The notes below the pieces were generated by a model. The model was not told where the DNA came from. It did no database searches and worked only from the letters and a program-made list of their open reading frames with translations. A stretch of 64,000 nt of DNA from assembly GCA_007695145.1 (NCBI GenBank), contig REEI01000081.1:1-64000 (forward strand). Direction: 5' to 3'. The position numbers were made by a program, and so were the translations under genes. Positions 17,521-26,835 of the stretch are shown one piece after another. The DNA comes from Saprospirales bacterium. Its GTDB lineage: Bacteria; Bacteroidota; Bacteroidia; Chitinophagales; Saprospiraceae. The stretch's first letter is position 1. Each line of letters starts with the position of its first letter.

Positions 17521-18798
17521 TCATTCAGCAATAACCATAAACTTCTTCTTTTTCCCGGACTCGATCAAAATATATCTTTCTGAGAGGAGGTCATGTCGAT
17601 CGATTTCGTGTTCAGGGTCCTCAATTTTTCGCTTATTGACAGAGAGTGCTTTACCGGAAATAGCCCTTCTAACCTCACTTCTGGAACCAAAAAAGCTAAG
17701 GTGATCGGCCAGTAATTCAGCTATGCCCGGTGTCTCACCCAAAACACTGATAGAAATTTTCTTGGAAGGTATTTCCATCGCAACCATTTCCAAAACATCA
17801 CCACTTAGTCCCTCTAACCTTTCCATCGTAAATTTTTTGTCGAACAAAAGTGAAGACACACTCTGCACAGCTTCAGTGGCAGATTGCGAATGAATTCGCG
17901 TGGTCAACTCCTCTGCCAACTCTTTTTTTACAGTTCTTGGATCTTCAGCCAATGCGGCTTCTAACTCTTCTATCTCTGAATGGCTTCTTAGTGAAAAAAT
18001 CCGCAAAAAGCGCGACATATCCTTATCATCGGCATTGAGCCAAAACTGAAAAAACTGGTAAGGAGAAGTGAGTTTTGGATCTAACCAAATATTCCCGGTC
18101 TCCGACTTGCCAAACTTGGTTCCATCCGACTTTGTAAGCAATGGAGAGGTAACCGCATAGGCTTTCCCTCCAACAATATTTCTCCTGATAAATTCTACGC
18201 CGCTCGTAATATTTCCCCATTGATCGGAACCACCCATTTGCAGCCTGCAATCAAAGAGTTTATAGAGCATAAAGAAATCATAGGATTGCAGTAATTGATA
18301 ACTGAATTCCGTAAACGACAGCCCGGTGTCAAGTCGATTTTTTACTGAATCCTTGGCCATCATATAATTAACAGTCAGGGACTTTCCTACATCTCTCAAA
18401 AAATCCAGAACATTCATCTCCTTGTAGAAATCGTAATTATTGACAAGTAGGGGGCCATCTTTTTCATTGAAATGTCCCAAAAGTTTTTCGAACTGGGCGG
18501 CCTGGTGTTCGAGATTTTTGTTGATCTCTTCAGTGGACTTCAATTCTCTCTCACTATCTTTAAAAGAGGGATCACCGATCATGCCCGTAGCACCTCCCAT
18601 GAGAACAATGGGCTGATGGCCGGCATTTCTAAAATGCGTCAGTAGCATAATCTGTACGTAATTCCCTATAGTAAGAGAGGGAGCAGTAGGGTCAAAACCA
18701 ATGTAAGCCCTGGCACTTCCTTTTTTAAGAAAATCCTCGACCCCCGGAGTCTTATCGTGTAGAATCTTCCGCCACTCCAATTCCTTTAAAAAATCCAT
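17521..18798 (-). CDS. tyrS: Tyrosyl-tRNA synthetase
   Basis: This 425-residue class I synthetase charges tRNA-Tyr. AYIGFDPTAPSLTIGNYVQI holds the first signature; QMGGSDQWGNITSG is the tyrosine-binding region; KFGKS (228-232) is the KMSKS loop. An S4-type RNA-binding domain closes the protein (SEVRRAISGKALSVNKRKI). The HIGH box reads TIGN, lacking both histidines; HIGN is common but the first His is usually kept. All other motifs are intact. A -7 element lies upstream, so the gene is probably its own unit. Confidence 0.96.
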   Translation of the reverse strand: MDFLKELEWRKILHDKTPGVEDFLKKGSARAYIGFDPTAPSLTIGNYVQIMLLTHFRNAGHQPIVLMGGATGMIGDPSFKDSERELKSTEEINKNLEHQAAQFEKLLGHFNEKDGPLLVNNYDFYKEMNVLDFLRDVGKSLTVNYMMAKDSVKNRLDTGLSFTEFSYQLLQSYDFFMLYKLFDCRLQMGGSDQWGNITSGVEFIRRNIVGGKAYAVTSPLLTKSDGTKFGKSETGNIWLDPKLTSPYQFFQFWLNADDKDMSRFLRIFSLRSHSEIEELEAALAEDPRTVKKELAEELTTRIHSQSATEAVQSVSSLLFDKKFTMERLEGLSGDVLEMVAMEIPSKKISISVLGETPGIAELLADHLSFFGSRSEVRRAISGKALSVNKRKIEDPEHEIDRHDLLSERYILIESGKKKKFMVIAE

Positions 18799-18813
18799 CT
18801 AATAAATTTTCCG

Positions 18814-18821
18814 CAAAGCTA
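18814..18821 (-). promoter_or_regulatory. Putative -7 element of tyrS
   Basis: On the minus strand TAGCTTTG matches TAnnTTTG, 15 bases before the tyrS ATG. No -33 element is clear. Confidence 0.4.
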
Positions 18822-18945
18822 ATAAATAACAGAAATATAAGAGAGTTCAACCTGGGGGTTGAGTGGATTAAGGATAAATCAAACCCATTTATGGGATATT
18901 TTTCTGATTGATCACCATCTCCCCAAAAAAATTCAATCGCTAAGA

Positions 18946-20046
18946 CTATTTTCCTCTGTAATTCAAATCTTTCCCGCCATTTTCGAAAATCTCAAAAGCC
19001 ACAGATCTCAATCCCCTTTTCAAAACTCCCTCCTGTTCTTCCTCAAGTATCATTTCCCTGGCCACAGAGGATGAGAGTACTTCATCGAGCTTGAGAATTT
19101 CACCATAGGGAACATTGGCTGATATCAGACGGGGAAACAATTCTTTGGAGGAAAAATCTCTAAACCTTTGATCACAAGCTGACACCAATTCAACCCGATT
19201 TTTTACTCTTTCAAGATTGTTCATTCCTCTGAGTTCTTCAGACAACTCAAGTAGATCGCAAAGGTCCGCCCATTGCTTTTCGGTACCTACAGCAAGCACA
19301 AAATTTCTGCCATCAAGAGTGGTAAAAGAATCTCCATAAGGGGCGATATTAGGGTGGCGGGTACCCATTCGACCCGGGAGATGATTCGCCATCAACCAAT
19401 TTGTGGCTTGATTGGCGAGAGATGCCAATCCTGCTTTTAACAATGAAACCTTTACACAGCAGCCTTTCCCGGAAGTTCCCCTCCGTATGAGTGCCATCAA
19501 TATTCCTTGCTTCAATTGATGCGCTGCAAGTAAGTCAATAAGTGCAACGGGCATTTTTGAAAAGGATTCGCCCTCATTTCCTGTCATGGAGATATATCCA
19601 GTCTCGGCCTGGAGAACCACATCAAATGCCGGTCTCAAATCACCTCTTCCCAAGCCTTCAACAGAAGCATAAATCAATTTTGGGTTAATCCTACTCAGAC
19701 TGCTGTAGTCCATACCAATTCGCTCAGCCGACCCTGGCTTAAAGTTTACTATAACAATATCAGCACTTTGAATCTCATCAAGAATCCACCTTTGGTCGAT
19801 ATCCTCCTTGAGGTTGGCAAATACAACCTTCTTAAAGAAATTGACCGATGAATAGTAGGCAGAAAGGGGGTCGGTTGGGCTTTCTCCAGGAACTTTCCAC
19901 TTCCTGGTCATATCACCTCCTGTTGCTTTGTTTTCCACCTTGATCACATCTGCCCCCAATTCGGCAAAGAACATTCCGACTGAGGGGCCTGCAAGTACAC
20001 CGGCCAATTCTACTACTTTTAGCCCTTTGAATATTTGATCTTGCAT
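18946..20046 (-). CDS. CaiB/BaiF-family (class III) CoA-transferase
   Basis: The 366-residue protein begins with the family signature GLKVVELAGVLAGPSVGMFF and GADVIKVEN. The catalytic aspartate is D142 in FDVVLQAETG. Such enzymes move CoA between acyl groups through a mixed anhydride on that Asp; alpha-methylacyl-CoA racemases share the fold, but here the spacing fits a transferase. It is somewhat shorter than the usual ~400 residues, mainly at the C-terminus. The substrate is unknown and no pathway genes lie beside it. Confidence 0.85.
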   Translation of the reverse strand: MQDQIFKGLKVVELAGVLAGPSVGMFFAELGADVIKVENKATGGDMTRKWKVPGESPTDPLSAYYSSVNFFKKVVFANLKEDIDQRWILDEIQSADIVIVNFKPGSAERIGMDYSSLSRINPKLIYASVEGLGRGDLRPAFDVVLQAETGYISMTGNEGESFSKMPVALIDLLAAHQLKQGILMALIRRGTSGKGCCVKVSLLKAGLASLANQATNWLMANHLPGRMGTRHPNIAPYGDSFTTLDGRNFVLAVGTEKQWADLCDLLELSEELRGMNNLERVKNRVELVSACDQRFRDFSSKELFPRLISANVPYGEILKLDEVLSSSVAREMILEEEQEGVLKRGLRSVAFEIFENGGKDLNYRGK

Positions 20047-20057
20047 ATTGTTTTATA

Positions 20058-20065
20058 CAAAGATA
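20058..20065 (-). promoter_or_regulatory. Putative -7 element of the CoA-transferase gene
   Basis: TATCTTTG on the minus strand, 11 bases before the start codon, matches TAnnTTTG. Confidence 0.4.
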
Positions 20066-20359
20066 AGACGGAGTAGCGGTGTTTTTGATTTCTAAAGTCC
20101 CTTATGAAATAATAGCTAAAAACCTGCTGTTTACACTAGAACAAAATCCTTGAAGGCCGGGAAAAATTAGGAGGCGAAAGGGAACGATCTGTTACCTTCT
20201 CTTGCAGTATTTCCAATTATAAAAATTTAAGGAGGTCAAACCCACTGAATTGTATCATTCACCATAATTTTTGGATATACAGTCCCCAGAAAAAACTTCC
20301 TCTACATCAACTTAATAATATGGTAACAATGTCGGGCCCGCAAAGAAGAGTGATCTCAC

Positions 20360-20367
20360 TAATTTTG
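20360..20367 (+). promoter_or_regulatory. Putative -7 element of the phytase-like lipoprotein gene
   Basis: TAATTTTG matches TAnnTTTG, 22 bases before the ATG at 20390. Confidence 0.4.
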
Positions 20368-20389
20368 TAATTTTCACAATCAACAGAAG

Positions 20390-21715
20390 ATGTTTTTCAT
20401 TAACCAGTTTTGCTTAGACTCTTCCCCTAAAGTGATGTTTATTCTCTTAGGACTTTCCCTCTTATTGTTGCTTTCAGCTTGTTCTGAAACAGAACGACAA
20501 AACGAAAACCCTGATAGTCTGGATGTTATCAAACTTGAACAGTTTTGTCTTGAGAATCCACCCTTAATTGGTGAATTCATGGATCTAAAAATATATGAGG
20601 GCGGAGTTTCAGGCATGTTTTACATTCCAGGTACTGAATACGAGTTTTGGTTGGTAAATGATCGCGGGCCAAATATCGTAATGAATGATCACCCACTTGC
20701 AGAAGGGCAAAATATTAAGCTATTTCCCTTTCCTCATTACGCTCCAAAAGTCATGCGGGCCCAATTAAAAGACGGACGGTTTGAAATCACACAAATACTT
20801 GAAATAAAAGGCCCGCAAGGAGAATTAGCAAGTGGACTGCCCGTTCCCGGCCTGGATGGTGAGGCGGCTGAAATCGCATGGAGCGACATGGATGGAACAT
20901 TAGCTGGCACACATGAGTTCGGTATCGATGCAGAAGCCATAGCCATGGACGCTGAAGGAAATTTGTGGATAGCTGAAGAGTACAGAACTTCCATTTGGAA
21001 GCTAGACCCTGCGGCAGCTGAGATACTACAGGTTTTCACCCCCCTGGCTGAACATCCATCCGGAACACTCATCGATGAGGTATACTCAAAAAGACGGCCG
21101 AATCGCGGCTTTGAAAGTCTTGCGATCAGTCCGGATGGCTTGATTTATGTCGTTCCTCAGTCACCTCTTTGGAATCCGGACAGAAGCGTAATGGAAAAAA
21201 GCAGAATTATGAGGATATTGCAACTCAATCCCACCACCAATAAAACAACTACCTTCCTCTTTGAAATGGAAGAAGCTTTTGGTGACATCCGACAAAGGGA
21301 CTGGAAAATTGCCGACATGGTTGCGATTAATAACCATCAGTTCCTGATCATAGAACATGCCACAAATGGCAATGACCAATCCCTTCAGATTAACTTAATC
21401 GATATTGCTGAAGCCAGTCCACTATTGGAGGAATGGGATGGGGAGCGAACTTACGAACAATTTATCACGGCTAAAGCCCTCAAGAAAGTAGGTATTCAAC
21501 CGGCAACCAAACGGCATTTGATTGATCTAACTAAAACTTCCTATCCATCCACCCAGGTTAAACCAGAAGGACTGACCATCGTCAACAGCAAAACCCTGGC
21601 GCTAATCAATGATAACGACTACTCAGTTGATGTAGATCCTAACAGCTGGAAACTAATCGATACTGAAGTGCCGACTTGTATATACTTAATCCATTTAGCA
21701 GAGGAGCTAAAATAA
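20390..21715 (+). CDS. Phytase-like esterase domain lipoprotein
   Basis: The 441-residue product has a lipoprotein signal with lipobox LLSAC (Cys31). The ATG at 20390 includes the only charged residue of the n-region; an ATG at 20435 is the alternative. The body has the marks of the 'esterase-like activity of phytase' family: WLVNDRGPN, DAEAIAMDAEGNLWIAEEY, GFESLAISPDG and LALINDNDYSVD. This is a beta-propeller-like fold anchored in the envelope. Actual phytase activity is not established for most members. Confidence 0.85.
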   Translation: MFFINQFCLDSSPKVMFILLGLSLLLLLSACSETERQNENPDSLDVIKLEQFCLENPPLIGEFMDLKIYEGGVSGMFYIPGTEYEFWLVNDRGPNIVMNDHPLAEGQNIKLFPFPHYAPKVMRAQLKDGRFEITQILEIKGPQGELASGLPVPGLDGEAAEIAWSDMDGTLAGTHEFGIDAEAIAMDAEGNLWIAEEYRTSIWKLDPAAAEILQVFTPLAEHPSGTLIDEVYSKRRPNRGFESLAISPDGLIYVVPQSPLWNPDRSVMEKSRIMRILQLNPTTNKTTTFLFEMEEAFGDIRQRDWKIADMVAINNHQFLIIEHATNGNDQSLQINLIDIAEASPLLEEWDGERTYEQFITAKALKKVGIQPATKRHLIDLTKTSYPSTQVKPEGLTIVNSKTLALINDNDYSVDVDPNSWKLIDTEVPTCIYLIHLAEELK

Positions 21716-21795
21716 GTATTTACACCAGATAAAGGTTAAGCGGTCTTAAAAGTTCAAAGTTAAAGGACTCGCTCCAAGCTGCTTTTAAGCCATTC

Positions 21796-23118
21796 TTACT
21801 GCAATGTAAACCGAATCGGCAAATTGAAGCGAACCCTAACTGCCTCACCTTCATGCATACCCGGAGTCCATTGCTGCGGCATTTTATTCATGAGTTGTAC
21901 AACTCTTAGGGCTTCTTGGCCACAGCCCCCACCAATATCCCTCATTATTTTGGGTTCTTGAATTAAACCATTGACATCTACCACAAATGAAACCACTGTA
22001 GTGCCCTGGATACCATTCTCTCGTGCAATGGCCGGATATTTGATATTTTGGTAAATGAATTCCAGCATCTTCTGATCCGCGCAGGCCTTTTTTTCGGCTT
22101 GAGATCCTGAGATATCTTCACAACCGGGAAATCGCGGCATCTGTTCGGCTACCTCCAATACACCATCCATACTCGATTCCGTATCTTGCAAGACCTCCGT
22201 CACTGCCTGGTCATTTTCAACCTCAGACTGTTCTGATTGACAACTCATAAAGCCTAAGCCTCCAATCAGGATGAATGAGAGAGCAATGGTCAAGGCAGGG
22301 AGTTTCCATTGTATTTTTTTGGTTGTAATCATCATAATTCTCGTTTTTATAGTTTTGGAAATAAATGGCGATACTGAATTCAGCCTTTCAAGGTGACTTT
22401 CGCGGGAATTGAGCATTGAAACAATAAGACTTAGGTAATCTCTGGGGCCATAACGCCTTACTACCGCCTCGTCTGCCTGAAACTCGTGTACTTCCTGTAG
22501 GGCTGATCGAATCCCACCAATAAGGGGAATGAACCAAAGTACTAGAGACCACCCCATCAACCAGAAGTTATCAACCCAATGTAACTTTTTCACATGGGTG
22601 AGTTCGTGCATAAGAATTAGACCGTAGTCATCGGAATTGGGATCAGTTTTAATGGGTAGATATATGCGGTTGAGGAAGGTAAAAGGCAGCTGGGTTTCGC
22701 AACTGTAAACCTTAACACCATGGACTTGATCTATTTGCTTTGCTCCAGATAAAAAAGATTTAAGCCGCAATATATTCCCTGTCCATTTCCAGCTAAAATA
22801 TGAAAATCCGAGCAGGTAAATGATAATTGCCAAGGCCATGAACCCGGAAATCCCACCTGAAACTGCAGTTTCAGGAGCGGTAATGTCCATCGGTCCCACC
22901 AACACAGTATTAAGTGTTACCACTATATCCTCACCGGGGGAATATGGGACAGTAAGCATGGTGGCAACATATGGAAGTAAGAGCGAGAATGGAATAAGAA
23001 AGAAAAGCCACCACCTGCTGATTGAAAAACACCTTAGCGGCTTTAATCCCCTGTGATACAATAGCAATCCGATTATCATCAGGAGTAAAACCTGAAATAA
23101 ATAAAGTAGTAAACTCAT
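21796..23118 (-). CDS. BlaR1-like M56 membrane peptidase fused to a TonB C-terminal domain
   Basis: The 440-residue protein has membrane helices at about 4-20, 35-55, 92-110 and 185-205, the zinc-peptidase motif HELTH (171-175) with downstream EFQAD (212-216), another helix (273-293), a linker, and a TonB_C-type domain (about 350-440: IYQNIKYPAIARENGIQGTT through RVRFNLPIRFTL). In BlaR1/MecR1 the M56 domain signals to a BlaI repressor. Here the penicillin-binding sensor is replaced by a TonB-like domain, a Bacteroidota arrangement. It overlaps the BlaI-like gene by 4 bases (ATGA), so the two are coupled. The ligand is unknown. Confidence 0.9.
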   Translation of the reverse strand: MSLLLYLFQVLLLMIIGLLLYHRGLKPLRCFSISRWWLFFLIPFSLLLPYVATMLTVPYSPGEDIVVTLNTVLVGPMDITAPETAVSGGISGFMALAIIIYLLGFSYFSWKWTGNILRLKSFLSGAKQIDQVHGVKVYSCETQLPFTFLNRIYLPIKTDPNSDDYGLILMHELTHVKKLHWVDNFWLMGWSLVLWFIPLIGGIRSALQEVHEFQADEAVVRRYGPRDYLSLIVSMLNSRESHLERLNSVSPFISKTIKTRIMMITTKKIQWKLPALTIALSFILIGGLGFMSCQSEQSEVENDQAVTEVLQDTESSMDGVLEVAEQMPRFPGCEDISGSQAEKKACADQKMLEFIYQNIKYPAIARENGIQGTTVVSFVVDVNGLIQEPKIMRDIGGGCGQEALRVVQLMNKMPQQWTPGMHEGEAVRVRFNLPIRFTLQ

Positions 23119-23480
23119 TCTTCCATGTTTTTTATCATATCCAATAGATCTTGCAAATCATCTTCACTGATTTTATCTTCCTTCACGAGGAAGGACAACA
23201 ATTCTTTGGTGCTTCCCCGAAAATAATCGGCCTCAAAATCTTCAAGATAATGCAATAGGTAATAGTCCCGATCAATCACAGGAAAATAAAGATGTGTTCT
23301 TCCGTAAGCCTTGTGATTGACAAAACCCTTTTTTTCAAGTATCCGAACAACAGATGATACAGTACTGTGTGGAGTATCGGGATCTCCCAGACGATTGATA
23401 ATATCCCTAACAGTACACTCCCCCATCTCCCATATGTGTTGCATGATTTCCTCCTCAGTATCCGTAAGCTTACGATTCAT
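23115..23480 (-). CDS. BlaI/MecI/CopY-family transcriptional repressor
   Basis: The product is a 121-residue winged-helix protein: LTDTEEEIMQHIWEMGECTV then HSTVSSVVRILEKKGFVNH, the recognition-helix region of BlaI/MecI. The start at 23480 (MNRKLTDTEEE) agrees with the family; the frame extends to 23531, but that would run through the palindromic operator. It should repress its own operon until the M56 partner inactivates it. Confidence 0.92.
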   Translation of the reverse strand: MNRKLTDTEEEIMQHIWEMGECTVRDIINRLGDPDTPHSTVSSVVRILEKKGFVNHKAYGRTHLYFPVIDRDYYLLHYLEDFEADYFRGSTKELLSFLVKEDKISEDDLQDLLDMIKNMEE

Positions 23481-23502
23481 AACTATATCTTTAGTTTTAT
23501 GA

Positions 23503-23514
23503 CGTAAATTTACG
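23503..23514. promoter_or_regulatory. Palindromic operator for the BlaI-like repressor
   Basis: CGTAAATTTACG is a perfect 12-base palindrome 22 bases upstream of the repressor start. BlaI-family dimers bind short palindromes at their own promoters. The assignment is by position and symmetry. Confidence 0.55.
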
Positions 23515-23737
23515 CTATTTAACGGAATCAAAAGAAGTATTTTTTAGATTATATTTTTTTATGTTATATATTTCATTCAAATCCTATTATTTAACCTTTA
23601 ATTTTTGAAATAATAATTTGAAATGAGTGGCGGGCTGTTTCTGAAGAAGTATTCGGAATGGATGGGCAACTAAATGGATAACTTAATGTAAAGGCCTTAA
23701 TACATTTGGCAATTGATTGGGTAGAACAGCACTCGAA

Positions 23738-24109
23738 TCAAAAACTTCCCCGCCCTGCCAGAAGTTCTCGTTGGACCTTTTTTGACAATCCGGCAAATAC
23801 GCAGTCATGGGAAGTATTAACCATTTGGAAAAAGATGCGGTTTTCTAGGCCTCGATTAGGGTAAACCGTATTCCAGTGTTTTTTATTCATATGGTATCCT
23901 GGCATTACTATTTCAGGAAAGCTTTCCCTCCATTCCTGCACCAAAGCGGGTTCAGCTTTCAAATTGACCGAAAACTCATCCGAATGAAGGTTAGTGAGAG
24001 CAAAAATCTTTCCTCCTATCCTGAAAACCAATACACTATCATCGAAGGGCATGTCTTCTGTAACCCCTGTTTTATTCAAGCAATAGTCGCGAAACACTTT
24101 GATATCCAT
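23738..24109 (-). CDS. MmcQ/YjbR-family protein
   Basis: The 123-residue protein matches the family from end to end: FRDYCLNKTGVTEDMPF at the start, VFRIGGKIFALTNL, and MNKKHWNTVYP with GLSKKVQREL near the end. The fold resembles CyaY and many members are labelled DNA-binding, though the role is not well proven. The gene stands alone. Confidence 0.9.
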   Translation of the reverse strand: MDIKVFRDYCLNKTGVTEDMPFDDSVLVFRIGGKIFALTNLHSDEFSVNLKAEPALVQEWRESFPEIVMPGYHMNKKHWNTVYPNRGLENRIFFQMVNTSHDCVFAGLSKKVQRELLAGRGSF

Positions 24110-24532
24110 TATAAAGCGATTGGTAATTTCTCAAACAAATATATGGATATTTCTACAACACCAGAGTAACCACAAGAATAGAAAATCAGTTGGTCTTCTG
24201 AACCCAAAAAATAATTGTAAGTTCTATCAAAGGTTTATCATAAGATGATTGCTATAAGATCAGTTTTTTTTAAAGTATTAAATATTTAATTAAATCATTT
24301 TATCCATTTGTTTATCAATGACTTGTACTCAAATTCCACTTCTCATCAATCAAATCCATTGGTATTAATTGATATCTCGCGTTCTCCTTTCCTTTTGTCT
24401 TGATGCTTCAACGGGCTCAGCACAAGTGCTTCGACATGCTGTCTCAAAAGGCATCCTGTATCAGGTACATTAAGAATTCCGAAACTTGAGGTTCTTAGAA
24501 GGACAAAAGCAAAAAAACTGAGGAAAATCAGG
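24110..24532. other. 423-base intergenic region with a GCTTC(A/G)AC...GCTCAGCACA-like repeat remnant
   Basis: Most is AT-rich and featureless. At 24404-24451 there is a GC-richer insert with two related units beginning TGCTTCAACGGGCTCAGCAC and TGCTTCGACATGCTGTCTCA. This resembles short dispersed 'TTCGACAAGCTCAGCAC' intergenic repeats that I recall from other bacterial genomes. A minus-strand frame here (24346-24627) overlaps the next gene and is not credible. Confidence 0.35.
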
Positions 24533-25621
24533 TCAATTGAAACAATCCGCCAAAAATTGGTGAAAATAATACACTCCCTTTTCGTGTTTTGGGGAATATC
24601 TGCCTCCCGGATAAAATCTTGAACCAATGGAATCCTGGACCTTCTGCACTACTGCCTGGTCTTCAAACTCAACTTGTTCGAGTGCTGCTCCTGCTGAACC
24701 TGATTTAACCAGACCGGGCAGCAAGTAAGTACTATACCGGATTACTGTACTCTTTACGGAGACTGGAAGCACTTCGTTTACAGATAGGCCCCATGGGTAA
24801 AAGTTGAGCATTAGGCCGGGAAAAAGGAAAAAATAGTAAGCTCCAACCCTTTTTCCAAAATCTCTATGCCCCTCCGGCAAATCAAAACAACCGGTGTTCT
24901 TATCAGCTATACCGGTCTGGAGAATAACTCTGTCGGCAGTTTCAACCGGGTATTCTGAAATATCTAAAGCCTCATTGAGTCCCGGGTGTACAAAAGGAAT
25001 GTGAAACCCCTCCAAATAATTCTCACAGTATAGCGCCCAATTTACTGGAATGGTATATTCGGTCACCGGGGCTTCTTTTTGAGCCATTATCTCTTCAAGA
25101 GGGAAGAAATCCATGATCTCAAAAAGGAGTCGCAGTTTTGGAGTAAACTCGGGTCCCGCTAATTTTCCGAACAACAAACCCTTCCAATTTAAAATGCGGT
25201 GATTTATCAAATGATCGCATTCCCTTGGAAAGTCTTTGGCCGACTCAAAACCAGGCATAAATTGAAAACTGCCCTCTAAATCCCACCTTCTTCCATGGTA
25301 GGGACAAATCAAACGCCTCAATTGAGAAGGTTCACTAACAATTCTCGCAGCCCGGTGTGTGCACACATTACTCATCAGTGTAAACTCCTTTAGTTTATTG
25401 CGCACTAACACCAATGGTTCATTTAAGCTACCCGGCAAGGCGGTAAGGGGAAAAACATTTTTTTCTTCAGAAAAGTCGGAAATATGCCCCAACCAAAAAT
25501 AATTGGGCATGAATACTTTTTCATGGAGGGATTGATAAAAATCATCGTCGCAGTACATAGCTCCCGGTGGAGTTTCTGCACATTCTATGGGTTTACTCAA
25601 GCCAGAGAAGTATTGGTGCAT
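24533..25621 (-). CDS. Rieske [2Fe-2S] aromatic-ring-hydroxylating/choline-monooxygenase-like oxygenase
   Basis: With the ATG at 25621 the product is 362 residues. The Rieske cluster ligands are C87-x-H89 and C106-x-x-H109 (SNVCTHRAARI, LICPYHGRRWD). The mononuclear iron site follows at about 204-212 (CENYLEGFHIPFVHPGL: E204, H207, H212). This is the alpha subunit type of ring-hydroxylating or quaternary-amine monooxygenases. No ferredoxin reductase lies nearby. The frame reaches 25753, but the extra 44 residues match nothing in the family. Confidence 0.88.
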   Translation of the reverse strand: MHQYFSGLSKPIECAETPPGAMYCDDDFYQSLHEKVFMPNYFWLGHISDFSEEKNVFPLTALPGSLNEPLVLVRNKLKEFTLMSNVCTHRAARIVSEPSQLRRLICPYHGRRWDLEGSFQFMPGFESAKDFPRECDHLINHRILNWKGLLFGKLAGPEFTPKLRLLFEIMDFFPLEEIMAQKEAPVTEYTIPVNWALYCENYLEGFHIPFVHPGLNEALDISEYPVETADRVILQTGIADKNTGCFDLPEGHRDFGKRVGAYYFFLFPGLMLNFYPWGLSVNEVLPVSVKSTVIRYSTYLLPGLVKSGSAGAALEQVEFEDQAVVQKVQDSIGSRFYPGGRYSPKHEKGVYYFHQFLADCFN

Positions 25622-25759
25622 ATTTTCAAACGAATTTTGAAGCAAGCGCAAACTAAAGGAATTTCTCCAAACCTCTATCTCGTAAATGGAAAAATTTTCC
25701 TGAGAACTGAAACTCAAAGGCTCCTTAATAGCTTTCAAAGTGGATAGAACCAAGGGCTA

Positions 25760-26266
25760 CTAATCGCCGGAACCCGAGCTAATTTTTTGAAGTTCAAGAT
25801 CTATAAAATACAGTGATTGTGGACTATCTCCTATAAGATTAATCTTATCGAGAATACTTCGGGCCAGTGCTTCTTCCTCTCTTTGCTCCTCAACATACCA
25901 CTGCAGGAAATTTAGTGTGGTGTAATCTTTTTCCTTGTAGGACAGATCTACCAGCTCATGTATAGCTGAGGTAACTTCCTGTTCATGCTTGTACAAAGTC
26001 TCAAATACTGCAGTAACCGTTTCAAATTCCTCCGGGGGTTGTTTTATTTCTGGAGCGATGGCCTTTCCGTCAACTTCACTGATGTAGTGAAAAATTTTCA
26101 ACATATGCACCCTTTCTTCATCAGATTGCTTTAGAAGAAATTCCTTGCAGCCTTCGAGTCCCTTTCTGTCGCACCATGCTGCCATGGCGAGGTAGAGATA
26201 GGAAGCATAGGCTTCAAGCGATATTTGCTTATTCAGTGCGTTCTCCATTTGTTTTGAAATCATCAT
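25760..26266 (-). CDS. ftnA: Ferritin (non-heme iron storage)
   Basis: The 168-residue four-helix protein stores iron. MENALNKQISLEAYASYLYL opens helix A; ferroxidase ligands appear as E in LEAYASY, E-x-x-H in SDEERVHML, and the EEQREEEA segment. The start is placed at 26266 (MMISKQMENALN); the longer frame to 26308 would overlap the phosphatase gene by 34 bases. It follows that gene by 8 bases and is probably co-transcribed. Confidence 0.93.
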   Translation of the reverse strand: MMISKQMENALNKQISLEAYASYLYLAMAAWCDRKGLEGCKEFLLKQSDEERVHMLKIFHYISEVDGKAIAPEIKQPPEEFETVTAVFETLYKHEQEVTSAIHELVDLSYKEKDYTTLNFLQWYVEEQREEEALARSILDKINLIGDSPQSLYFIDLELQKISSGSGD

Positions 26267-26274
26267 ACCAATAT

Positions 26275-26727
26275 TTATTTTGAATATTTTAAAATAATTT
26301 GATCGCATGCTTTAGAGAGCATGTCAAAAACATCATCAAAGCGGTTGTCCCAGTATGGGTCTGGGACATTTAAATCTGGCCTTCCTGGTATTTCACCCAG
26401 TATCAATTTCACTTTGTTGGCCTCATTTTGATTTCGTGCCATATCAACAATGTTTTGTAAATTGCTTTTATCCATGGCGTAGATCAAATCGAACCTATTG
26501 AAATCCTCCCTGGTGAACTGACGCGCTCTCTGAGAGGTGATATCCAAATCATTTTTTATAGCTGTTTTAACGGATCTGGGATCGGGTTTTTCTCCGACAT
26601 GCCAAGAGGAGGTGCCGGCAGAATCCACCTCCCACTTCAAATTTCGGGAACGAATTTTATCTTCCAGAATTCCTTGAGCCAGAGGCGACCTGCAAATATT
26701 CCCAAGACAAACCATCAATATCTTCAT
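26275..26727 (-). CDS. Low-molecular-weight protein-tyrosine phosphatase
   Basis: The 150-residue enzyme has the C-x5-R P-loop at C7-R13 (VCLGNICRSPLAQG) and the general-acid loop NVPDPYWDNRFDDVF. It dephosphorylates tyrosine phosphate; in bacteria such enzymes often act on capsule or exopolysaccharide kinases, but none is nearby. It shares a probable transcript with ferritin downstream. Confidence 0.93.
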   Translation of the reverse strand: MKILMVCLGNICRSPLAQGILEDKIRSRNLKWEVDSAGTSSWHVGEKPDPRSVKTAIKNDLDITSQRARQFTREDFNRFDLIYAMDKSNLQNIVDMARNQNEANKVKLILGEIPGRPDLNVPDPYWDNRFDDVFDMLSKACDQIILKYSK

Positions 26728-26835
26728 ACCTCAAAAATGCTTTAAACTTTGTACTTTCCCTTAATCCAGTTCACAAAATCGGAAAGGAACGTATACGGAA
26801 AATTCCCTTTCCCTATGATTATACCAAACATACAG

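Larger units (their letters stand above)
20047..20389. other. 343-base divergent intergenic region
   Basis: It carries a -7 element for each flanking gene (20058-20065 minus, 20360-20367 plus). The middle contains an AGGAGG at about 20170 and an AAGGAGGTC at about 20230, but neither precedes a credible reading frame. Nothing else was seen. Confidence 0.5.

Noticed and set aside
24346-24627. 93-codon minus-strand frame overlapping the Rieske gene
   Set aside because: It overlaps the 3' end of a well-supported gene by 95 bases in another frame and includes the repeat remnant.
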